A stretch of DNA of 10,299 nucleotides from Candidatus Bathyarchaeota archaeon ex4484_135 (GTDB lineage Archaea > Thermoproteota > Bathyarchaeia > EX4484-135). The translations under genes and the position numbers were made by a program. Location: assembly GCA_002255025.1 (NCBI GenBank), contig NJEJ01000028.1, positions 1 through 10,299 on the forward strand, in the 5' to 3' direction. The notes under the pieces were generated by a model. That model was not told the origin of the DNA. It saw only the letters and a list, made by a program, of their open reading frames with translations, and ran no database searches. Of the stretch, positions 6,436-10,299 are shown piece after piece (position 1 is the stretch's first letter; each line of letters opens with the position of its first letter).

Positions 6436-7854
6436 CTATTCTTCCTCTTCCTTGGGAGGCCACTTCTCCGACAGGAACTTCGGTATGGCAGACGAGTCCT
6501 TCGGGCCCACCAGGACCCTCCAGCCCGATAGCTCCTCGAGTTCCCCGCTGAGCCTGGCCGCCAGGCCGGGTATTATGGCGTAGCGGTGCTTCACCTTCTC
6601 CTCAAGGCCGGATTCCTTGATGGCATCTGCTATGAGCTCTGCCGTCAGCTTGCGGCCCGCCACGGCCGATTGGACGCTGAGGCCCTCCGTGTCGACCACG
6701 AGGAGGTAGCAATCTACCTTGGCGGACTTCACGTCGTTCTCGACCGTGAAGTACGTCAGGGCATAGTTGGTCGTCACGAGGACGGGCGACATCTCGTCCG
6801 GCTGGCCTATGATCCTGAGGCCAGCCTCGACTGCGACCGGCTTCCTCGGGTCCGTGTATATGTTCTCACGCCACACCAACAGGGGCAGATGGACCCAGCC
6901 CTCTAAGCTGTGCATTATGAGCAGGTCGGCGAAGCGGGTCATCAGGATGGTGGCCATGCAGGCCTCACGCCAGGCCTTGAGTTCAGGAGGCCCTTCCTCG
7001 AGCCAGGCCACGGCTGGGACCCCTATGAGCGGGTAGCCGAGCAAGTCGTCTCTCATCTTGGTGGCGGCACGCCTTATCATGACGAAGTTGCTGACCGTGT
7101 CCGAGAGGCCCTCCCCCGGGAAGGTGCCCGGGTCGAGAGCCAGATCCTCAACGCCGTAGGCCCTGAGGGTCTTGACGAGGGACTTGAGGAGTGCTATATC
7201 TCCTGGTGCGAAGACGGCCAGGGGGCACTTGTAACCTAGGGCCAGCTCCGCCATCTCACGCCAGTTTTCCTTCGTGGCCGCGTAGAGGAGGGGCTTCCTG
7301 TCCACGACCTTCACGAGGGCCTGCTCCATCACGTCTGGGTCTAGGCAGCAGAGCACGAGCGGTCTGTCGGTCAGCTTGGCCACGGCTTCGACGGCCTCTG
7401 AGAACTTGCCGCCATCGCCAGAGACGCACCTCACGGCCACGGCATCGAGCTTGAGCATGCGGCCTATGTACTCATAGGCCAGCTCGTCCAGCTTCTTCAC
7501 ACGGGCCTCTATCTCGTCCATGCCCATGGTGTCCTCCACGTCTATGGCTATCACGGTCGGGTTGTGGTAGGTCAGCTCGTGCCTGTACATGACGTACTTG
7601 CCGCCTATCTTGACGGCCTTATCGCCAGAGCCGAAGACGACTTCCCTGACGGCTGGCCTGAGCATCTCCCACAGCTTCTGGTATGCTTCCTTGTACTCCG
7701 GCTTCAGGAGTTCGGGGCATTCCTCGAGCCTTGCCTCGCGGTTGGCCAGCTTTGTGGCAAAGGCCATGCATGTCTTCTCGCCGCACTTGCCGCAGTTTGT
7801 CTTGGGCAGGTACTTGTATATCTCAATCGGGCTTAGCTCCTTAGCAGACGACAT
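6436..7854 (-). CDS. cdhE: Acetyl-CoA decarbonylase/synthase gamma subunit (corrinoid Fe-S protein, large)
   Basis: CdhE is the large subunit of the corrinoid iron-sulfur protein. Its cobamide carries the methyl group between tetrahydropterin and the A-cluster of CdhC. The N-terminal [4Fe-4S] motif is C-x2-C-x4-C-x16-C (Cys21, 24, 29, 46), the site that reductively reactivates Co(II). A TIM-barrel methyl-carrier domain follows to about residue 340. The C-terminal cobamide-binding domain is marked by TTNYALTYFTV (361-371), DTEGLSVQSA (388-397) and IPGLAARLSGELEELSGW (428-445). The 472 residues are a normal length. The start ATG 7854 lies six bases after the cdhD stop, with GGTGA about seven bases before it. 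It is the last gene of the visible operon, meets cbiO tail to tail, and ends in an acidic EEEE tail. Confidence 0.95.
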   Translation of the reverse strand: MSSAKELSPIEIYKYLPKTNCGKCGEKTCMAFATKLANREARLEECPELLKPEYKEAYQKLWEMLRPAVREVVFGSGDKAVKIGGKYVMYRHELTYHNPTVIAIDVEDTMGMDEIEARVKKLDELAYEYIGRMLKLDAVAVRCVSGDGGKFSEAVEAVAKLTDRPLVLCCLDPDVMEQALVKVVDRKPLLYAATKENWREMAELALGYKCPLAVFAPGDIALLKSLVKTLRAYGVEDLALDPGTFPGEGLSDTVSNFVMIRRAATKMRDDLLGYPLIGVPAVAWLEEGPPELKAWREACMATILMTRFADLLIMHSLEGWVHLPLLVWRENIYTDPRKPVAVEAGLRIIGQPDEMSPVLVTTNYALTYFTVENDVKSAKVDCYLLVVDTEGLSVQSAVAGRKLTAELIADAIKESGLEEKVKHRYAIIPGLAARLSGELEELSGWRVLVGPKDSSAIPKFLSEKWPPKEEEE

Positions 7855-7860
7855 GCTCCA

Positions 7861-9114
7861 TCACCCCAGCTTTCTGCTCACCCAATCCCTGATCTCCTCG
7901 GGCTTTGAGGCCCCCTTCTTCATCAAGGTGTCTATGAGTTCCCTGAGGGTCCTCGTGGCAGCTGGGTGCTCCACCATGAGCCAATCAGCACCGGCCAGCA
8001 GGTATATGATGGCACACACGGTCTCGTAGAGCGGGCCCCTGAGCTCCCTCGGGCCCCATATCTCGCCCATCTCGGCCTCCTTCATCCAGGCCTCACGGGC
8101 CGCCCAGGTGTTGGCCGAGCAAGCCATTATCGGGTGCTGGAGTTCCTTATCGCCCATCAGGGCCGCCAGGCGGGCCCTCTCCATGATGGTGTATGAATAC
8201 TCGGTCCCGTAGCCCAAGGCGGCGGACGTGAGGTCCATTATTATGCTGTCCCTCGGGACGTGCCCGTAGAGCTTCCTGTTCAGCTCCCTGGCCATGTTCA
8301 GGTCTATGGGCGTGAAGGCGAGTGCTATGTGGCCGTGCTGGGCTATGGCCTTGGCCGTATCGTCAAGTATGCCCTTGTCAGCCATGTCGAGCGTCACGGA
8401 ACTCATTATGAGCCTCTCGCCGGAGAACATATCGGATGCCAGTTTGAAGGCCTCGGCGTCCTTCACAGGATCCCCGCAGCCTCCCACCACGACGGGCACG
8501 TCGACGGCCTGGAGGACTTCCTCAACCGTCTTCAGGGCTTCCTTGGGCGGCTTGTCCTCCAAGAGCGGGTCCATGCTGAGCAGATGGACCACCACCAAGT
8601 CGGCCTTGAACTTATCCACGTTCCTCTTCGCCCACTCGCCGGGGTCGTGAAAGACATCTTTTATGTGCATCTTGACGGCCTTGGGCAAGCCCACCTTAGT
8701 GTCAAAGACGTCCATGGATATTATGGGCCTGTGGGGCGGGGGCTTCTCGAAGATGTAGTAGGGCGGGTTGGTCTCGCCCCCTATCACGTATGTCCTGCCC
8801 CTGCTGCCGCCCTCTGAGCGTGTGGCCCCTATCTTGACTTCCTCAACCCGGCCCGGATAGGTCATCACGGGCGGCTCAAAGGACTCCATGACGAGTTCCG
8901 TGGGCTTGGCGGGGGCCGGTGGTGTTGGCGGGGCGGGCGGTGCTACTGGCACGGCTGGCAGGAACTCAAGGACCATTTTCTTGGCATGTAGCTCCACGTC
9001 CTCGAGCTCGACGGCCTCGTACTTGGCCAAGAGCCTCAGCAGGTCGGGCAGCAGGTCGGCCAAGACGCTCTTTACGTCCTCCCCCTTGCCTTTCTCGGGC
9101 TTATCTCCCGCCAT
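7861..9114 (-). CDS. cdhD: Acetyl-CoA decarbonylase/synthase delta subunit (corrinoid Fe-S protein, small)
   Basis: CdhD pairs with CdhE to form the corrinoid protein. A TIM barrel occupies roughly residue 88 to the end, with family motifs GGETNPPYYIFE, VVVGGCGDPVKD and a closing MVEHPAATRTLRELI. Before the barrel are a helical segment (about 16-33), the module AVELEDVELHAKKMVLEF (34-51) and a Pro/Ala-rich linker (about 53-72). The module is nearly the same as the core of the small protein encoded just upstream. GTG 9120 is an alternative start giving two more residues. ATG 9114 is chosen because GGAGG (9122-9126) then sits seven bases upstream, whereas GTG 9120 lies too close to it. The start overlaps the 3' end of the upstream small gene by 14 bases, so translation is likely coupled. 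Length is 417 residues. Confidence 0.94.
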   Translation of the reverse strand: MAGDKPEKGKGEDVKSVLADLLPDLLRLLAKYEAVELEDVELHAKKMVLEFLPAVPVAPPAPPTPPAPAKPTELVMESFEPPVMTYPGRVEEVKIGATRSEGGSRGRTYVIGGETNPPYYIFEKPPPHRPIISMDVFDTKVGLPKAVKMHIKDVFHDPGEWAKRNVDKFKADLVVVHLLSMDPLLEDKPPKEALKTVEEVLQAVDVPVVVGGCGDPVKDAEAFKLASDMFSGERLIMSSVTLDMADKGILDDTAKAIAQHGHIALAFTPIDLNMARELNRKLYGHVPRDSIIMDLTSAALGYGTEYSYTIMERARLAALMGDKELQHPIMACSANTWAAREAWMKEAEMGEIWGPRELRGPLYETVCAIIYLLAGADWLMVEHPAATRTLRELIDTLMKKGASKPEEIRDWVSRKLG

Positions 9115-9259
9115 GTTCACCCCTCCTCTGGGGCCTTATGACCAATTTCTTAGCCCTTATGACTACGTCCTCTAGCTCCACCACACCCACGTTAGATAAC
9201 ATCTCCAGGAGTTCTTGGAGTTCTATCGCCTTCCCTCCCCTGGCCTTTGTGCTTTCCAT
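9101..9259 (-). CDS. 52-residue protein homologous to the CdhD N-terminal module
   Basis: A small gene between cdhC and cdhD, found by translating the gap. ATG 9259 is preceded by AGGAGGT with seven bases between GGAGGT and the start codon; TAA is at 9101-9103. It begins five bases after the cdhC stop and overlaps the cdhD start by 14 bases, so it fits an operon with no spare space. Residues 11-22 look helical (AIELQELLEMLS). Residues 26-43, VVELEDVVIRAKKLVIRP, match AVELEDVELHAKKMVLEF in CdhD, and the tail also resembles the end of CdhC (LIVKAPERR against LVIRPQRRG). There are no cysteines, membrane segments or signal peptide. I do not know a name for it. It could be a small assembly or docking subunit of the decarbonylase/synthase, or a leader-like coupling gene. 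That it is translated is well supported; its role is inference. Confidence 0.75.
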   Translation of the reverse strand: MESTKARGGKAIELQELLEMLSNVGVVELEDVVIRAKKLVIRPQRRGEHGGR

Positions 9260-9264
9260 GGCAC

Positions 9265-10299
9265 CTACCTCCTCTCTGGTGCCTTCACGATCAGCTTCCT
9301 GATGAAGATGCTGGCGTCCTCGAGCGTCATCTTGAGGCCTCCCATCACCGGCAGGCCAGCGGGCAGGGCAGCTGGAGCAGCCTTGATGGCTTCAGCAGCT
9401 TCGGCAGGCTTTTCCTCAGGCTTCTCCTCCAACAGGCCCTTCTCCTTCCACCTCTCCACTATCGGGTGCCCCTTCTCCATGAGGAACTTCTTCAGCTCCT
9501 CCATGTTGCTCACGTCTTCCTCGGTGGCTATCTTGTCCCTCACGTCCTCAGGTATGAAGTCCCAGACACGCTCAAGGACCTCCTTAGGTGCCCAGACGAC
9601 CCTATACCAGCCGCCGTCGGCTTGGAGGAACTTCGGAGACCTCATGTACTCGAAGGAGATGCCGTGAAAGCCATCTACTTGCCGGCCGCCAGCGGTGGCA
9701 TCTGCCACGGCCACGAAGGTAAGCCCGTTGGGCGTCTCGCCCCTGAAGCCCCTATGAACTATGCCGAAGCCATCGACCTCTGGCATATAGAAGGTCGCTG
9801 CCTCGAAGCAGCCACAGGACGTGTGCGGGTAGCCGAAGGCCGTGTAGAGCCATACACGCTCTATGGCCCCGAGTGATTTCTCCCTGACCACCTTGTTCAC
9901 GCCTTCATACTCGCCCTTCTCTGGGTCAAGGCACTCGCCCTTCGGTATCGGGAATATCGGTCCCTTCGGGTCAACCCTGGCGGCCGCACGAGCGTCAAAC
10001 CAGCTTATGGCACCGCAGTTCGAGAACCTCTGGGGCGTTATGACGCACACGTGCGTTGGTGCGAAGCTCTGGCACAGCGTGCAGCCGTAGAAGGTATCGA
10101 CTTCCTCATCCTTCAGGCCCCTGGCCCTGGCATCACGGGCCTCGTATATCTTCAGGGCCTCCTGATACATCTCCTTGACCTTCTCCGGGTCCGTGATGAA
10201 GGTGACCTGTATCTTCTCTATGAAGGGCATCTCGCTCTTGAACAGCCTAATCAGCACCTTGCCTATGTAGATGAAGCTGTTCAGGCCCTTCTGGAAGGA
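9265..10299 (-). CDS. cdhC: Acetyl-CoA decarbonylase/synthase beta subunit (acetyl-CoA synthase), N-terminus outside window
   Basis: CdhC condenses methyl, CO and CoA to acetyl-CoA at the A-cluster. The frame stays open to the right edge, so a start at GTG 10257 would be false. The 344 visible residues lack roughly the first 120 of the family's usual 460-480. All A-cluster cysteines are present: C-x2-C-x8-C-x9-C in CTLCQSFAPTHVC and the following NCGA (codons at 10081-10083, 10072-10074, 10045-10047, 10015-10017) bind the [4Fe-4S] cubane, and the Cys-Gly-Cys at 9808-9816 holds the distal nickel. The spacing is that of bacterial acetyl-CoA synthase. After the catalytic region comes an Ala/Pro/Glu-rich tether (about 9348-9435), then a C-terminal module ending LEDASIFIRKLIVKAPERR. 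The gene is first of the visible operon; the CO dehydrogenase subunits and promoter probably lie further right. Confidence 0.95.
   Translation of the reverse strand, partial: SFQKGLNSFIYIGKVLIRLFKSEMPFIEKIQVTFITDPEKVKEMYQEALKIYEARDARARGLKDEEVDTFYGCTLCQSFAPTHVCVITPQRFSNCGAISWFDARAAARVDPKGPIFPIPKGECLDPEKGEYEGVNKVVREKSLGAIERVWLYTAFGYPHTSCGCFEAATFYMPEVDGFGIVHRGFRGETPNGLTFVAVADATAGGRQVDGFHGISFEYMRSPKFLQADGGWYRVVWAPKEVLERVWDFIPEDVRDKIATEEDVSNMEELKKFLMEKGHPIVERWKEKGLLEEKPEEKPAEAAEAIKAAPAALPAGLPVMGGLKMTLEDASIFIRKLIVKAPERR
9267..9272 (-). promoter_or_regulatory. Shine-Dalgarno site of the 52-residue gene
   Basis: On the minus strand GGAGGT, seven bases before ATG 9259, is an almost ideal archaeal ribosome-binding site. 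It lies across the final Arg codons and stop of cdhC. The cdhD site (GGAGG, 9122-9126, also seven bases from its ATG) sits in the equivalent Arg-Arg codons of the small gene, so the two junctions are built alike. Confidence 0.7.

Noticed and set aside
10255..10257. GTG 10257 as the cdhC start.
   Set aside because: The frame continues open to the window edge and the upstream codons read as plausible acetyl-CoA synthase sequence (GLNSFIYIGK), so the gene is simply cut by the window.

Overview
The window is archaeal, from a G+C-rich chromosome with heavy use of ATA (Ile) and AGG (Arg) codons. The short AT-rich TATA-like boxes placed just upstream of genes, the formylmethanofuran dehydrogenase genes, the Cdh-type acetyl-CoA decarbonylase/synthase genes and an aKMT-like lysine methyltransferase all point to Archaea. 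aKMT is best known from Sulfolobus, so a thermophilic member of the TACK group that carries the archaeal Wood-Ljungdahl pathway is my best guess. The phylum is inference.

Layout. (1) Positions 1-536, minus strand: the 5' part of an unrecognised multi-spanning membrane protein that runs off the left edge. (2) A divergent promoter region at about 537-661. (3) fwdA-fwdC, plus strand, translationally coupled: two of the subunits of formylmethanofuran dehydrogenase, with no molybdenum/tungsten (B/D) or ferredoxin-type subunits beside them. (4) A separately promoted aKMT-like protein lysine methyltransferase. (5) A four-gene ECF-type Ni/Co transporter operon (cbiM, a NikN-like PDGLE-type gene, cbiQ, cbiO) behind a near-textbook NikR-type 28-bp inverted repeat. 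(6) Convergent with it, minus strand, an acetyl-CoA decarbonylase/synthase operon transcribed right to left: cdhC (5' end outside the window), a previously unlisted 52-codon gene, cdhD, cdhE.

How they fit together. Fwd fixes CO2 onto methanofuran at the head of the methyl branch. CdhDE carries the methyl group on its corrinoid, and CdhC joins methyl, CO and CoA at its Ni-containing A-cluster. The transporter would supply Ni for CdhC and CO dehydrogenase, or Co for the corrinoid. The operator geometry argues for nickel.

The most interesting signal is at the cdhC/cdhD junction. A short sequence module, roughly LED-x2-I-x2-(K/R)K-L-(I/V)-(I/V), occurs three times in succession: at the extreme C-terminus of CdhC after an Ala/Pro/Glu-rich tether, as almost the whole of the 52-residue protein, and at the N-terminus of CdhD before a Pro/Ala-rich linker. 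The arrangement looks like a duplicated docking or assembly module of the complex, with one copy freed as a stand-alone small subunit.
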